From: CAZWRN01 sp964636275
Lineage (GTDB): Bacteria; Patescibacteriota; Microgenomatia; Daviesbacterales; UBA10151
Length of the DNA: 48,855 nucleotides
NCBI GenBank assembly: GCA_964636275.1
Contig: CAZWRN010000010.1
Location: forward strand, 1-48,855
Reading direction: 5' to 3'
Shown: in pieces, positions 15,458 to 24,581 of the stretch
Layout of the letters: every line of letters begins with the position of its first letter
How positions within the stretch are numbered: the stretch's first letter is position 1
The notes under the pieces: generated by a model
The model's input: the letters and a program-made list of their open reading frames with translations, nothing else
Database searches by the model: none
What the model was told of the DNA's origin: nothing
Translations under genes and position numbers: made by a program

Positions 15458-16393
15458 ATGAGTACATATCACATACCTGTAATGCCACATGAAACAATCG
15501 ATTTTTTGTCTGTCAAAAAAGACCACTGGTATATCGACTGTAATTTGGGAGGTGGTGGACACACCGAACTGATATTAAAAGCCGGTGGCAAAGTCATCGG
15601 GATTGATTTAGACCCTGATGCTCTAAAAGAAGTAGCGAAAAATCACCAGTTGCACCTTGAAGAAAAAAATGGCCATCTACAAGCCATCTCAGAAAACCTA
15701 ATTATCTGCCAAAGCAACTTCGCCGATATTGATGAGGTAGTAAAGGTATTAAATAACAATCTAACAGTTCAGCAATTTAACAATTCAACAATTTCAGGGA
15801 TTCTTTTTGACCTAGGCGTTTCTACCCACCAACTTGATGAAGGTAAACGTGGTTTTTCTTTTTCCCAGGATGCTCCTTTAGATATGCGGCTAAATAATAC
15901 CTTCGGCGCATCAGCCAAAGATCTGGTTAATGGACTCTATGAAAAAGAGTTGGCTGATATTTTTGAAAAATATGGAGAAGAAAGTTTTGCCCGACCTATT
16001 GCCAAAAAAATTGTCGAATATCGAAAAAATAAATTGATTGAAACAACCACTGAACTGGCAAAAATAGTCTCTTCGGGAAAAAAGTTTACCGGCGAAAAAA
16101 TTCATCCGGCGACCAAAGTATTTCAGGCTATTCGGATTGCTGTAAACGATGAACTACATTCACTTGAAACAGCTTTACCAAAAGCCTTTGAAATATTGGC
16201 ATCAAATGGAAGGCTAGTGGTAATTAGCTTTCATTCACTGGAAGACCGGATTGTTAAAAATTTGTTCCGAGATCTAGAACAAACTCAAAAAGCCACCATT
16301 CTAAATGACAAACCATTGATACCAAATCAAGATGAAATAGGCTTGAATCCCCATAGCCGATCGGCTAAACTCCGAGTTATTGAAAAAAAATAA
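15458..16393 (+). CDS. rsmH: 16S rRNA (cytosine(1402)-N4)-methyltransferase RsmH
   Basis: RsmH (MraW) methylates C1402 of 16S rRNA in the decoding centre using SAM. The N-terminus reads MSTYHIPVMPHETIDFL. The SAM-binding loop is IDCNLGGGGHTELIL, followed by GKVIGIDLDPDAL. Further family motifs are GILFDLGVSTHQLDEGKRGF, FSFSQDAPLDMRL, KVFQAIRIAVNDEL, VVISFHSLEDRIVKNLF and the end NPHSRSAKLRVIEKK. All key parts are present at normal length. It is unusual in being outside the dcw cluster, alone on the plus strand, surrounded by glycan genes. Its TAA overlaps the ATG of the following gene (TAATG). Confidence 0.97.
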   Translation: MSTYHIPVMPHETIDFLSVKKDHWYIDCNLGGGGHTELILKAGGKVIGIDLDPDALKEVAKNHQLHLEEKNGHLQAISENLIICQSNFADIDEVVKVLNNNLTVQQFNNSTISGILFDLGVSTHQLDEGKRGFSFSQDAPLDMRLNNTFGASAKDLVNGLYEKELADIFEKYGEESFARPIAKKIVEYRKNKLIETTTELAKIVSSGKKFTGEKIHPATKVFQAIRIAVNDELHSLETALPKAFEILASNGRLVVISFHSLEDRIVKNLFRDLEQTQKATILNDKPLIPNQDEIGLNPHSRSAKLRVIEKK

Positions 16394-16845
16394 TGCCTCA
16401 GGTTGCCGAATATCTTACCACCGCTCTTCGAAGAGATGACCCTACTTTAGCCCCACCTTGTTGTGCAAAATTAGAAAAATACTATCATCAGCTTATGACT
16501 GATTCCTCATTTCGCTTTACAGAAGATGGAATTTTTTATCGAGCAAACGCAGTATTAGCCCGATTTCTTGAATGGCAGATAAACGGTGGGTATGAATAGA
16601 AGCTCCCGCAAGATAATTTTAGGGCAATTATCTTAGAAAAAAATCCCACAGGATTTTTACATGAAGTCGGTGAAAGAAATGGTATCACCTTTTTTGATAA
16701 CACTCTTTGGGCTTTGTCATTAACAACAAATGGAGATTATAGAATTAGACGACCAGTCAGACAAAGCCATTTACCAACTGATTCCCTCAATATTAGCCAA
16801 CTTTTTTTATCATTTCAACAAAAATTTCTTGGACAAAATGTCTAA
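16393..16845 (+). pseudogene. Unknown gene coupled to rsmH, split by an in-frame UAG
   Basis: The frame opens at an ATG overlapping the rsmH stop, runs 68 codons, meets TAG at 16597-16599, then stays open in the same frame for 81 more sense codons to TAA at 16843-16845. The first part is mixed helical with a CC pair (APPCCAKLEKYYHQL) and ends FLEWQINGGYE. The second reads on as KLPQDNFRAIILEKNPTGFL and ends FLGQNV. An 81-codon run in this AT-rich DNA in exactly this frame is unlikely by chance, so I read it as one 150-codon gene with a premature stop. Reverting one base (CAG, TAT or TAC) would restore it. No family recognised. Confidence 0.7.
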
Positions 16846-17961
16846 TTAAAAATGTTTATATACTTCTAAGGTCTCCCTAGCTAAAGTAGTCCAACTAAAA
16901 CTCTTATATCTTTTTTCACCAGCCTCAATAAGCTGTTTACCAGATTTTTTATCATTTAAAACCAACTGAATCTTCTCAGCCATTTCATTTATATTATGCG
17001 GATTAAAGTAAAATGCAGCATCGCCCCCAACTTCTTGAAGTGATCCCAATTTGGATGAAACCACCGGCACACCACAGGCAAAGGCCTCCAGCAATGGAAT
17101 ACCAAAACCTTCTTCAAAAGAAGGGACTACATAGACTTGCGCACCTTTGTACAAACCTACCAATTCCAGATCACTGACAAAACCCGTGAAAATAATACTC
17201 GGATCTTTGTATTCTTTTTTAATCCTCTCCCAAAAATAGTGATCATTTCCGGCTAGTACCAATGTCAGATACTGATAGTTTTTCCTGAGGGCCAAAAAAA
17301 CTTTAATCAATCCCTCAACATTTTTATGAGGATGAGCATTACCAACATAGAAAATGTAGGGTTTAGTTATTTGAAACTTTTTTAAAACTTGCTTCACCCC
17401 ATCAGGAGTCATTCTTTTAGCTAATTCTAATATCGAGTCTTCGGCGGCTTCTTTAGTCACAACAATTTTTCTGGGATCCAGTTGCCATTCATCTTGTAGT
17501 TGCTTCTTAACATACTCAGAAACCGTAATCACTGTTTGGCTTTTTTTTATCGCATGAGAAAAAACTCTAGTGTAAGCATACTGTTTTACTCTGTAAATCA
17601 ATGGGCCATGGGTGGTAGCGCGCTCCATTTTAAAATGTTGATGTATCAAATCGTGGATCGTTACCACAAATTTTCCCGTATAAAAAATCGGTACATTAAA
17701 ATGGGGAAAATGCATCAAATCAAGCTGATATTGATTTAGTAATTTCGGAAATTTAACTTGTTCTGCAACGGTATACCAAGAATAATCAGCTTCAATGCAG
17801 TGAAAATTGGCAGGTAAATTTTGTTTGAGGTTTTTGGGTAATAAAAACAAATAATACTGTGTTGTTTGATCAATCTCGGCTAAATGCTTTACTAGATTTC
17901 TGATGTATCTTCCTACCCCTGCTTCAGACCACAAACGACAATCAATGCCAATCTTTTTCAT
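16846..17961 (-). CDS. GT4 family glycosyltransferase
   Basis: The 371-residue GT-B enzyme starts MKKIGIDCRLWSEAGVGRYI, typical of GT4 enzymes that build polysaccharides. The donor domain has PYIFYVGNAHPHKNVEGLI (about residue 205) and VPSFEEGFGIPLLEAFACGV (about 280), with the E-x7-E pair that holds the nucleotide sugar. IHDLIHQHF and ITVSEYVKKQL mark the N-terminal domain end. It is soluble or peripheral and acts on cytoplasmic, lipid-linked acceptors. The stop codon abuts that of the convergent UAG-split gene with no spacer. One base separates its start from the next upstream gene's stop. Confidence 0.93.
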   Translation of the reverse strand: MKKIGIDCRLWSEAGVGRYIRNLVKHLAEIDQTTQYYLFLLPKNLKQNLPANFHCIEADYSWYTVAEQVKFPKLLNQYQLDLMHFPHFNVPIFYTGKFVVTIHDLIHQHFKMERATTHGPLIYRVKQYAYTRVFSHAIKKSQTVITVSEYVKKQLQDEWQLDPRKIVVTKEAAEDSILELAKRMTPDGVKQVLKKFQITKPYIFYVGNAHPHKNVEGLIKVFLALRKNYQYLTLVLAGNDHYFWERIKKEYKDPSIIFTGFVSDLELVGLYKGAQVYVVPSFEEGFGIPLLEAFACGVPVVSSKLGSLQEVGGDAAFYFNPHNINEMAEKIQLVLNDKKSGKQLIEAGEKRYKSFSWTTLARETLEVYKHF

Positions 17962-17962
17962 A

Positions 17963-19150
17963 TTAGGCGGTTTTTAAACTTTCATAAATATCCGATAAAT
18001 GTTTAGCTATGGGAGCCCAGTCATATTTAGCAGCTACCATTTTTTTAGCATTCTCCGATATAGACCGATACTTGTTTTTATCCTCTAGCAAATCTATTGA
18101 CGCCTGAGCTATCTCGATTGGATCATCTCTTACAACAACCTCCACCCCATCCTCTGCATCTGTACCGCCAATTCCAATTGAGGTAGTTACTACAGGCAAA
18201 CCAGAAGCAAATGCTTCAAAATTTTTATAACGGGTACCTCCTGCTCCATAAATAGGCGCTACTAAAAGATGCGCACCCTGATAAGCCTCTCTGATATCTT
18301 TAACTTCTTCAACCCGAATCTTGTCACTTTTTAAGTGTCCAAAAAACTGTTCCGCATCTTTACCTATAATCCATAACTTGGATTGGGGAACCTTTTTAAC
18401 AATCAACGGCCAAACTCTTTTCATCAAAATATCAACGGCCTCTCTGTTTTGGAGCCAGGTAAAATTTCCCAAATATAAAATAACTGGATCTTTACTCCTG
18501 GCAAATATTTTCTCAGAAAATCTTTTAACATCTACGCCATTTGGCACAATATCTACATCCAAATTTTTATCTTCACTTAACATAATCTCCTTATCTGCTT
18601 TGGACATCGCAATTACTTTTCGGGCTTTTTTCCAATAAGCCAGCTCCCAAAATTTAAGCTTTGAAACATCTAAAGCAAGTAAAAATTTTAAAATTGGATA
18701 TCTAAAATTTTCGACAAAATGTTGATATACCTGGTATTCAATTGTCTGATCTACTAAAACAATTGGTAAATCAGTCTTTGGAATATGAGGCATCACATAA
18801 AAAGTTTCAGCATGAATCAAATCATAATTTCCTTTTTCGAGCTCCTCTTCAATCGCCTTTTTCTCGCCTTTTGCCCAATTACGAATTACTAAAAAAGGGA
18901 ACGAGCTAAAACCAGTCCTTAAAATATTTTCTAACGTCCATGGTTTAGCAGGTCTTTCGAAAATGCGAACTTTTTTGCAGATTTTCTCTAAACCCTCTAC
19001 ACCCTGTTTTTCTTTTTCATTTTTAACTAGTGAAAAAAGTGTTATCTCATGACCTAAATCAGTCAAAGATTTGATTAAATTGTATGATCTTGTCTGTCCT
19101 CCGGTCATCGGGGGATAGGGCAAGTATGGAGTCAACATGAGTATCTTCAT
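17963..19150 (-). CDS. GT4 family glycosyltransferase
   Basis: The 395-residue protein starts MKILMLTPYLPYPPMTGGQT, the acceptor-domain loop of GT4 enzymes. The donor domain has VILYLGNFTWLQNREAVDIL (about residue 225), SKLWIIGKDAEQFF, and GAGGTRYKNFEAFASGLPVV (about 310). The acidic motif ahead of the FEAFASG helix is less typical than in the neighbouring GT4 genes, so donor binding may differ. The pattern is close to the subgroup annotated as sugar transferases of the PEP-CTERM/EpsH type (from memory), but substrate is unknown. It lies immediately upstream of another GT4 gene, separated by one base. Confidence 0.9.
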   Translation of the reverse strand: MKILMLTPYLPYPPMTGGQTRSYNLIKSLTDLGHEITLFSLVKNEKEKQGVEGLEKICKKVRIFERPAKPWTLENILRTGFSSFPFLVIRNWAKGEKKAIEEELEKGNYDLIHAETFYVMPHIPKTDLPIVLVDQTIEYQVYQHFVENFRYPILKFLLALDVSKLKFWELAYWKKARKVIAMSKADKEIMLSEDKNLDVDIVPNGVDVKRFSEKIFARSKDPVILYLGNFTWLQNREAVDILMKRVWPLIVKKVPQSKLWIIGKDAEQFFGHLKSDKIRVEEVKDIREAYQGAHLLVAPIYGAGGTRYKNFEAFASGLPVVTTSIGIGGTDAEDGVEVVVRDDPIEIAQASIDLLEDKNKYRSISENAKKMVAAKYDWAPIAKHLSDIYESLKTA

Positions 19151-19163
19151 ATAAATAAATTAG

Positions 19164-19210
19164 GAATTATGAAATCAAATATGAATACAGCTGACTCAGT
19201 TTCATAATTC
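19164..19210. repeat. Perfect 11-bp inverted repeat between glycan genes
   Basis: GAATTATGAAA (19164-19174) and TTTCATAATTC (19200-19210) pair perfectly over a 25-nt loop. Tandem AAATCTT words follow at 19213-19227. The hairpin sits in the 80-bp gap between two co-oriented genes. No T-run follows, so it is not a standard terminator. Confidence 0.7.
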
Positions 19211-19230
19211 TTAAATCTTAAATCTTAATT

Positions 19231-20739
19231 TTATTGTGGTTCTTTGTCGTTCTCACGATCAAAACCTGGCAATTCCCGTGTCAAATCGACAATTACAAAA
19301 TCTTTATTATCAACCAGAGTGACATATTTTCTCATTACCCAATTGGTTTTAGCATCTTTAGAGGTTGATATATAGTAATTTACCTTAAACATATCATGTA
19401 AATCCTTCATCGGATAAGCCACAACTGCCCATCCAGGACGATTTATCTGATACAAAAATGAAGTGTCTCCCTGATAAGGTGCGACTACCACAGCATCTGC
19501 TGGCAAGATCTGATCTGCTACTTTACCTGCTTCAACAATCGCACCATTATTTATTTGATATAGGCCCTTCACCTCTCCCCAGGTCAAATATACAGTCAGA
19601 GGTAAAAATAACAATGCTAAAGGAACTGTATACAAACGAGGTAGAAAACCCGGGATACCTTTCATTAAATCAACAAAGCCTTTCGCGACAAAGACTACTA
19701 ATGCAGGGACAATCAGAGTTTGATAATAATCGTGCTGGACATTACCTTTAGCTAAAACTATGACATACAAAAACGAACCTAAAGCAAACAAGTGTAAAAA
19801 CCATGTCTGTTTAACGGCAGGCTTAATCAATAGTCCAATAAAAAATAAAACGGTTCCGGTAACTCCTAAAATTTCCCTACCAAAACGGTCACCTAAAATC
19901 CATCGCCAGAAAGATGGACGAAACCGAATCCTAGTGTTTGCATCACCATCAAACAGCCATTTTGATCCGGGAATTCCTTCTGGAAAATTGCTGATCCACC
20001 ACCTCCAACCTAAAAACGGAATAGCTGCCAAAATGACGAAAATAATATACCGCCAAGGTATAGGCCACAATCTTTTTTCTTTTTGGTAGAAAGAATATAA
20101 AAGCGGTAAAAAGTAAAAAGCCCCAAAAGGCTTTGTTAACAAGGTACAAATTGCAAAAAACAAACCAGCACCAAACAACAATTTACTGTTTTCAAATATC
20201 CATCTATTAGTAAAATACAAAGCCCCTAAACCAAAAAACACCACCAATGGATCAGGTAAAATCACTCGGGAAAAATAAATATTAAAAGGCAGTACAGCAA
20301 AAAGAAAAGCTGACAATAACCCTACCATCACACCAAAATATTTTTTTGCTAAAAGATACAAAAACAACAAAGAACCTAAAGAAGCAGTAATAATAACTAA
20401 ACGATAAAGTTTTTCATCAACTCCTCCATTTAAAACATACAAAAAATAAGCCAAACTATTTCCTATTGGAAACTCTACCATTCTGTATCGTTCCGGGTTG
20501 ATATTGGGAATAACTCGCGGGTCTTCCGAAATACCCGACATATCATCATATTTAGGTATAAAAGGATTAAATCCTTCCTTATAAAAACTACGCGCCACAG
20601 CTGCAGTATCGGCCTGTCTCCAAGAATGCCAATCGGCAATAGGATTGTCAATTTTATAAAGTCTGACAAAAAAAGCCAAAATAATGATAATAATCAAATA
20701 AAGTTCCGGAGTTCTAAACAGACGCCACAAGTATCTCAT
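19231..20739 (-). CDS. GT39/ArnT-like integral-membrane glycosyltransferase
   Basis: The 502-residue protein has roughly eleven or twelve membrane segments. It begins with a first helix (about residues 15-30, LIIIIILAFFVRLYKI) and then an extracellular loop DWHSWRQADTAAVARSFYKEG, the place where GT-C enzymes carry catalytic acidic residues. The next helices and loops (ILPDPLVVFFGLGALYF) fit the PMT_2 type, which uses polyprenyl-phosphate sugars on the outer face of the membrane. The C-terminal 100 residues form a soluble domain (DQILPADAVVVAPYQGDTSF). The acceptor may be a glycan or protein and cannot be told from sequence. It is nearly contiguous with the O-antigen ligase-like gene. Confidence 0.85.
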   Translation of the reverse strand: MRYLWRLFRTPELYLIIIIILAFFVRLYKIDNPIADWHSWRQADTAAVARSFYKEGFNPFIPKYDDMSGISEDPRVIPNINPERYRMVEFPIGNSLAYFLYVLNGGVDEKLYRLVIITASLGSLLFLYLLAKKYFGVMVGLLSAFLFAVLPFNIYFSRVILPDPLVVFFGLGALYFTNRWIFENSKLLFGAGLFFAICTLLTKPFGAFYFLPLLYSFYQKEKRLWPIPWRYIIFVILAAIPFLGWRWWISNFPEGIPGSKWLFDGDANTRIRFRPSFWRWILGDRFGREILGVTGTVLFFIGLLIKPAVKQTWFLHLFALGSFLYVIVLAKGNVQHDYYQTLIVPALVVFVAKGFVDLMKGIPGFLPRLYTVPLALLFLPLTVYLTWGEVKGLYQINNGAIVEAGKVADQILPADAVVVAPYQGDTSFLYQINRPGWAVVAYPMKDLHDMFKVNYYISTSKDAKTNWVMRKYVTLVDNKDFVIVDLTRELPGFDRENDKEPQ

Positions 20740-20740
20740 T

Positions 20741-22201
20741 TTATTTATTACTTTCTTTGTAGCCAGAAGCCACAGCCCAGCTTACCCCAAGCATCATCCA
20801 GAGTAAACAAGCAATTTTCGAGGCTTCTAGGACATCAATAAAGACAGCCGTAATCAAAATATTGATCGTCGCACAAATGACAGCTATCAAAAACAGCTTT
20901 TCAAAAGCTGCCACTCGTTTTAAAGCTTTGATAAAACTAAATATCAGTAAACAAAATATTAATCCCAAGGCTAATGATCCCAATATTCCCACCTCACCGA
21001 GTGACCGGAGAAAATCATTGTCAGTAGCATCAGTAATCGACGAATAACCAGTGCCTAAAACCGGATTTTTATAAAATGCTCTCATTGCGCGTGGCCATTC
21101 TACATCCGTACGAATGTTATAAGAACGGGAAACTGTCAACTCGGTATAATCAGTTGGCTCCCCAGCAGCAATATCTGAGGCTACACCGGTTTTGGTTGCT
21201 TCCTGAACCGCCTCGGTAGTTGACTCTGTAATTCTAGGACGTCCCGAAGTAGTCGCATTGTGCGCCATCGGGGTAAATTCATTGATCAGATTAGGATCAG
21301 GTTGGTATTTAGGCCCCCCTCCCCCCAAAAAGTTAACGGTAACAGTGGCAACTAAACGATGCCGAAGCTGAGGAATAGCCGCCACAGCTACAATAGATAG
21401 TAAAACCAAACCTACAATCAACCATCTTTTTTTTAATAACCAAAAACTAAGCGCTAGACCAACAAAAGTAGATACAAATGACGCCCTAGCTGCTGTCAAT
21501 CCCAACATCCCAAAACTCATCAATCCGACTATGGTAATTGTTAAAGGGGCAATGATTTTTTTATGTGAATTTTTAAGCTGCTTAAAACCATACACAAAAA
21601 ATAACGTCCCTAGAAAAATAATTGCGATAGACATAAATGCTGCCAAATCATAATGACCAGCAAATGTTGAATTTGGACGTGCCCCCGGAGTTAACGCTAA
21701 AACCAAACCTTTAGAAAATTCTTTGTTAGTAGTCGAAATGACTGGAAACTCTGCATACACTTGACCCAATCCATATAGAACAACAAATACAGTCGTCATC
21801 ATCATTGCCAAAAGCAACGTTTTAAGCTGATGGATATTTTTAATCACCAACCAGCCAACAAAAAATAGGCTCATATATTCAATTCGGCGCAGGTAATGTA
21901 ATATCCCAACATTTGTACTAATAGTTTGAGTCAAGAAAATTGCCGACAACAACGAAATTAATCCAATTCCCCAAAATAATAAGAAAGCTTGAGTTATTGG
22001 CTGACGTAACAGCCAAGGGATCTTTCGAAAGTTGACGACACCAACAAATAACACCGCTAGCGCTATTAATATGTCTTCCAACCTAATAGCCACAAACGTC
22101 CCTGAAACATCAAACAACGGAAATTTCGGATAAATCGGAATAAATATTGCTAAAACCAATAATATAAAAAAAGTAGTAGCGTTTTTTTTAATTAGTTCCA
22201 T
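20741..22201 (-). CDS. O-antigen ligase / Wzy-like membrane protein
   Basis: The 486-residue protein has about ten to twelve hydrophobic segments and one long extracytoplasmic loop (about residues 300-390). This is the topology of WaaL ligases and Wzy polymerases, which transfer or polymerise lipid-linked glycans outside the membrane. The loop ends with the family pattern NPVLGTGYSSITDATDNDFL, then GEVGILGSLALGLI in the next helix. GHYDLAAFMSIAIIFLG and TAARASFVSTFVGLALSFWL are further conserved stretches. The loop segment ESTTEAVQEATKTGVASD is low in complexity. Ligase and polymerase cannot be separated by sequence alone. The gene overlaps the next upstream gene by 10 bp. Confidence 0.88.
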   Translation of the reverse strand: MELIKKNATTFFILLVLAIFIPIYPKFPLFDVSGTFVAIRLEDILIALAVLFVGVVNFRKIPWLLRQPITQAFLLFWGIGLISLLSAIFLTQTISTNVGILHYLRRIEYMSLFFVGWLVIKNIHQLKTLLLAMMMTTVFVVLYGLGQVYAEFPVISTTNKEFSKGLVLALTPGARPNSTFAGHYDLAAFMSIAIIFLGTLFFVYGFKQLKNSHKKIIAPLTITIVGLMSFGMLGLTAARASFVSTFVGLALSFWLLKKRWLIVGLVLLSIVAVAAIPQLRHRLVATVTVNFLGGGGPKYQPDPNLINEFTPMAHNATTSGRPRITESTTEAVQEATKTGVASDIAAGEPTDYTELTVSRSYNIRTDVEWPRAMRAFYKNPVLGTGYSSITDATDNDFLRSLGEVGILGSLALGLIFCLLIFSFIKALKRVAAFEKLFLIAVICATINILITAVFIDVLEASKIACLLWMMLGVSWAVASGYKESNK

Positions 22202-22767
22202 GGCTTCTTTTTTATAATCTCCTTAACGGTCAGATAACTAAAGTATGCCCCAACCCAAATACCAATATACACGATTAACCTCCATACAACAGCAGATCCA
22301 TAATATCTGATAGTTGTCTTGGTATCATAAAAAACCCCATCAATCTGAATATCCGTAGCTCCCAACTTATAAGGCTTTCCTATCTCATTAAATGGTTCGA
22401 AACCATTGACATAAATTGAATCACGCAGTGGATAGACGTACTCCTCCAAATAAGTTGAAGCCTGCTGGTCACGAATATATGTATAGGCTTCTTCAGGTGG
22501 GCGATTTAATTTAATTGGCGGAATAGGAATGCCAAAAATATTCAAATATGAAAATTTCTGATGATAGAAGTTTGTCACATCTTTGCGACGCATATTTGAG
22601 AAATATGCAGCTACATTGGCGACTTGGGTTGTATCTCCTGGCTCCGTTGATTTGACAGACTGAGGCAAAGCAGGAATGTCCTCAATTGAACTAGGTCCTG
22701 GCCACAATATATACACTAAACCGAAACAAAATATCACCAACAAGCCAACTCTTTTGATCTGTTTCAT
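22192..22767 (-). CDS. Bitopic-to-polytopic membrane protein of unknown function, partner of the ligase gene
   Basis: The 191-residue protein has an N-terminal hydrophobic segment (about residues 7-22, VGLLVIFCFGLVYILW), an extracytoplasmic part rich in prolines and tyrosines (IPIPPIKLNRPPEEAYTYI, YVYPLRDSIYVNGFEPF), and a second membrane helix near the C-terminus (about 160-180). The cytoplasmic tail is short and basic. I recognise no family. It overlaps both neighbours (10 bp with the ligase gene, 4 bp with the acetyltransferase gene), so it is strongly linked to them. An accessory role in ligation or assembly is an inference from that position only. Confidence 0.75.
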   Translation of the reverse strand: MKQIKRVGLLVIFCFGLVYILWPGPSSIEDIPALPQSVKSTEPGDTTQVANVAAYFSNMRRKDVTNFYHQKFSYLNIFGIPIPPIKLNRPPEEAYTYIRDQQASTYLEEYVYPLRDSIYVNGFEPFNEIGKPYKLGATDIQIDGVFYDTKTTIRYYGSAVVWRLIVYIGIWVGAYFSYLTVKEIIKKKPWN

Positions 22768-23402
22768 TGAAATAAACGTGACCTTCCCAATTTATAGTGG
22801 AGATCCTTTACCTGTCTCTCCCCTATCACTTTAGCAGGTACACCTCCCACAACTGAATACTCAGCGACATCTTTGGTTACAACAGCTCCTGCAGCCACCA
22901 CAGCACCTTTGCCAATCTTCACACCCGGCAATATAATAGCTCTTGGTCCGATAAATACATAATCTCCGATCTCAACTGGTGCATTGATGGCTTCAAAAAA
23001 AACCGAATTAATATCATGCTCAGAATTATAAATCATCACATCTGAGGCTATATCAACGTATTGACCAATTTTAAGCCGCTCTCTTCCATCCAAAAAAGCA
23101 TTTTGTCCAACAATTGTCCCTTTACCAATTTCAACTCCTGCCGGGTTAAAAAACTGGGTACCCATATGAACATGTGCACTCCAATGAATCCTGACACCAG
23201 CCAATGTATAAATTAGATATCGGAACAGATGAATCGGTATAAAACCACTAATTCTGACAATTAACAACTCAAAATCGTCAATATAACTGATAAAACGAGT
23301 AATAATTTTACCCCGTGCTTTACTCATAGATAATGGACGCCCCTGCTTGTCTTTAAAAGTAGGCACCCCATCAGACAAACCAATATGTTCACTAAAAAGC
23401 AT
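22764..23402 (-). CDS. Hexapeptide-repeat acetyltransferase
   Basis: The 212-residue protein carries left-handed beta-helix hexapeptide repeats through its second half: GVEIGKGTIVGQNAFLDG, IGQYVDIASDVMIYNSEHD, APVEIGDYVFIGPRAIILPG, VKIGKGAVVAAGAVVTKDV and ends near VVGGVPAKVIGER. The histidine in NSEHD is at the position of the catalytic base of maltose and galactoside acetyltransferases. Such enzymes form trimers and O-acetylate sugars with acetyl-CoA. Here the likely substrate is a nucleotide sugar or a lipid-linked glycan intermediate. The N-terminal 70 residues are longer than in the minimal family form. Confidence 0.9.
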   Translation of the reverse strand: MLFSEHIGLSDGVPTFKDKQGRPLSMSKARGKIITRFISYIDDFELLIVRISGFIPIHLFRYLIYTLAGVRIHWSAHVHMGTQFFNPAGVEIGKGTIVGQNAFLDGRERLKIGQYVDIASDVMIYNSEHDINSVFFEAINAPVEIGDYVFIGPRAIILPGVKIGKGAVVAAGAVVTKDVAEYSVVGGVPAKVIGERQVKDLHYKLGRSRLFQ

Positions 23403-23445
23403 AAACTAATTATACGTGGAATAAAGTCAAGTTTGCAAAGAATAG

Positions 23446-24573
23446 TTATACAGGCATCTGTTCGAAAATATCTCTTACCTGTTTAGCCATTTTCTTCCAA
23501 CTAAATTTTTTAGCTTGGTCTAATGCCAACTTTGACATTTTAGTCGACAATTTCTTATCAGATGAAATCAAACGGATAGCCTGTTCAATCTGATCAACCG
23601 ATTTAGGATCAACATAAATACCAGCCTTACCTGCTACTTCGGGCAAAGATGAAACATTGGAAACTATGACTGGTAGACCACAAGCCATCGCATCAACAAC
23701 AGGTATCCCAAATCCTTCCCATAAACTCGGCAATGCAAAAGCTTTTGCACCATTAAGTAAATACAACAAATCATCATCTGGCACAAAATCGGTAAATATC
23801 ACCCGGTCTTTGATATTCAATTTTTCCGGTAAGGCAACGATCTCTTCGTATTTCCAAGCCTGTCTACCTTCTCCATGAATTTTTCCCACTACTACCAACT
23901 TCAAATTATCAATTTTTTCAAAAGCCTGAATTAATCTTTTTAAATTTTTGCGGGGTTGAACTGTCCCAATAAATAATATGTAATCACCTTCAATATTATA
24001 TTTCTTCAAAACCTTTTCAATAGAGATCTGATCATTAATTTTATAAAAGCGATCCTCGTTGTAACCTGGATAACATACTGTAACTTTTTTGGGATCAACC
24101 TTATAAGTTTTTACAATATCTTTTTTTGATGATTGGGATATTGTTACAATTTGACTGGCCTTCTGAATCGAATGTTTAGTCCAATTGGTAAGTTGATATA
24201 AATCTTTTGACTGAAACATTTCGGGAAAATGCAAATACGATAGATCAAAAATAGTGACTACTCGTTTCACTGGTGATATCCACGGACTATAATGAGTCGG
24301 GGAAAAAAATAAATCAGGCTTTAGTTTTGACTTAAACAGAAACAAAGGCAAGGCAATTCGTGTCCATAGCTTATTTGGCTTTAAGACTTTATACTGCCAT
24401 TTTTCTCTTGGTTTAGGCATGTCTGCCATAGGCTCCGAAGGTAATAAAATCAGATATTCATTGTTATGGTCAATCTGTTCCAGATTTTTAAGTAATTGAA
24501 AAGCAACCTGACCACTACCAAGCCGTTGAGGCACATTTGCTTCATATCCATCAATCCAGATTGTTTTTGTCAT
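23446..24573 (-). CDS. GT4 family glycosyltransferase
   Basis: From the ATG at 24573 the protein begins MTKTIWIDGYEANVPQRLGS. The N-terminal domain has KLKPDLFFSPTHYSPW and TIFDLSYLHFPEMF. The donor domain has YILFIGTVQPRKNLKRLIQA (about residue 200) and PSLWEGFGIPVVDAMACGLP (about 280) with the expected E-x7-D/E pair (second acid is Asp in VVDAM). This subgroup often acts as a mannosyltransferase, but the substrate is not readable. The longer TTG start at 24588 lies inside a hairpin and is less likely. No ribosome site is seen before the chosen ATG. Confidence 0.92.
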   Translation of the reverse strand: MTKTIWIDGYEANVPQRLGSGQVAFQLLKNLEQIDHNNEYLILLPSEPMADMPKPREKWQYKVLKPNKLWTRIALPLFLFKSKLKPDLFFSPTHYSPWISPVKRVVTIFDLSYLHFPEMFQSKDLYQLTNWTKHSIQKASQIVTISQSSKKDIVKTYKVDPKKVTVCYPGYNEDRFYKINDQISIEKVLKKYNIEGDYILFIGTVQPRKNLKRLIQAFEKIDNLKLVVVGKIHGEGRQAWKYEEIVALPEKLNIKDRVIFTDFVPDDDLLYLLNGAKAFALPSLWEGFGIPVVDAMACGLPVIVSNVSSLPEVAGKAGIYVDPKSVDQIEQAIRLISSDKKLSTKMSKLALDQAKKFSWKKMAKQVRDIFEQMPV

Positions 24574-24581
24574 ATTTATAA

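Noticed and set aside
19949..20149. Minus-strand small frame inside the GT39-like gene, and similar short frames in other membrane protein genes
   Set aside because: They are out of frame with clear long genes and show no independent start signals or family likeness.
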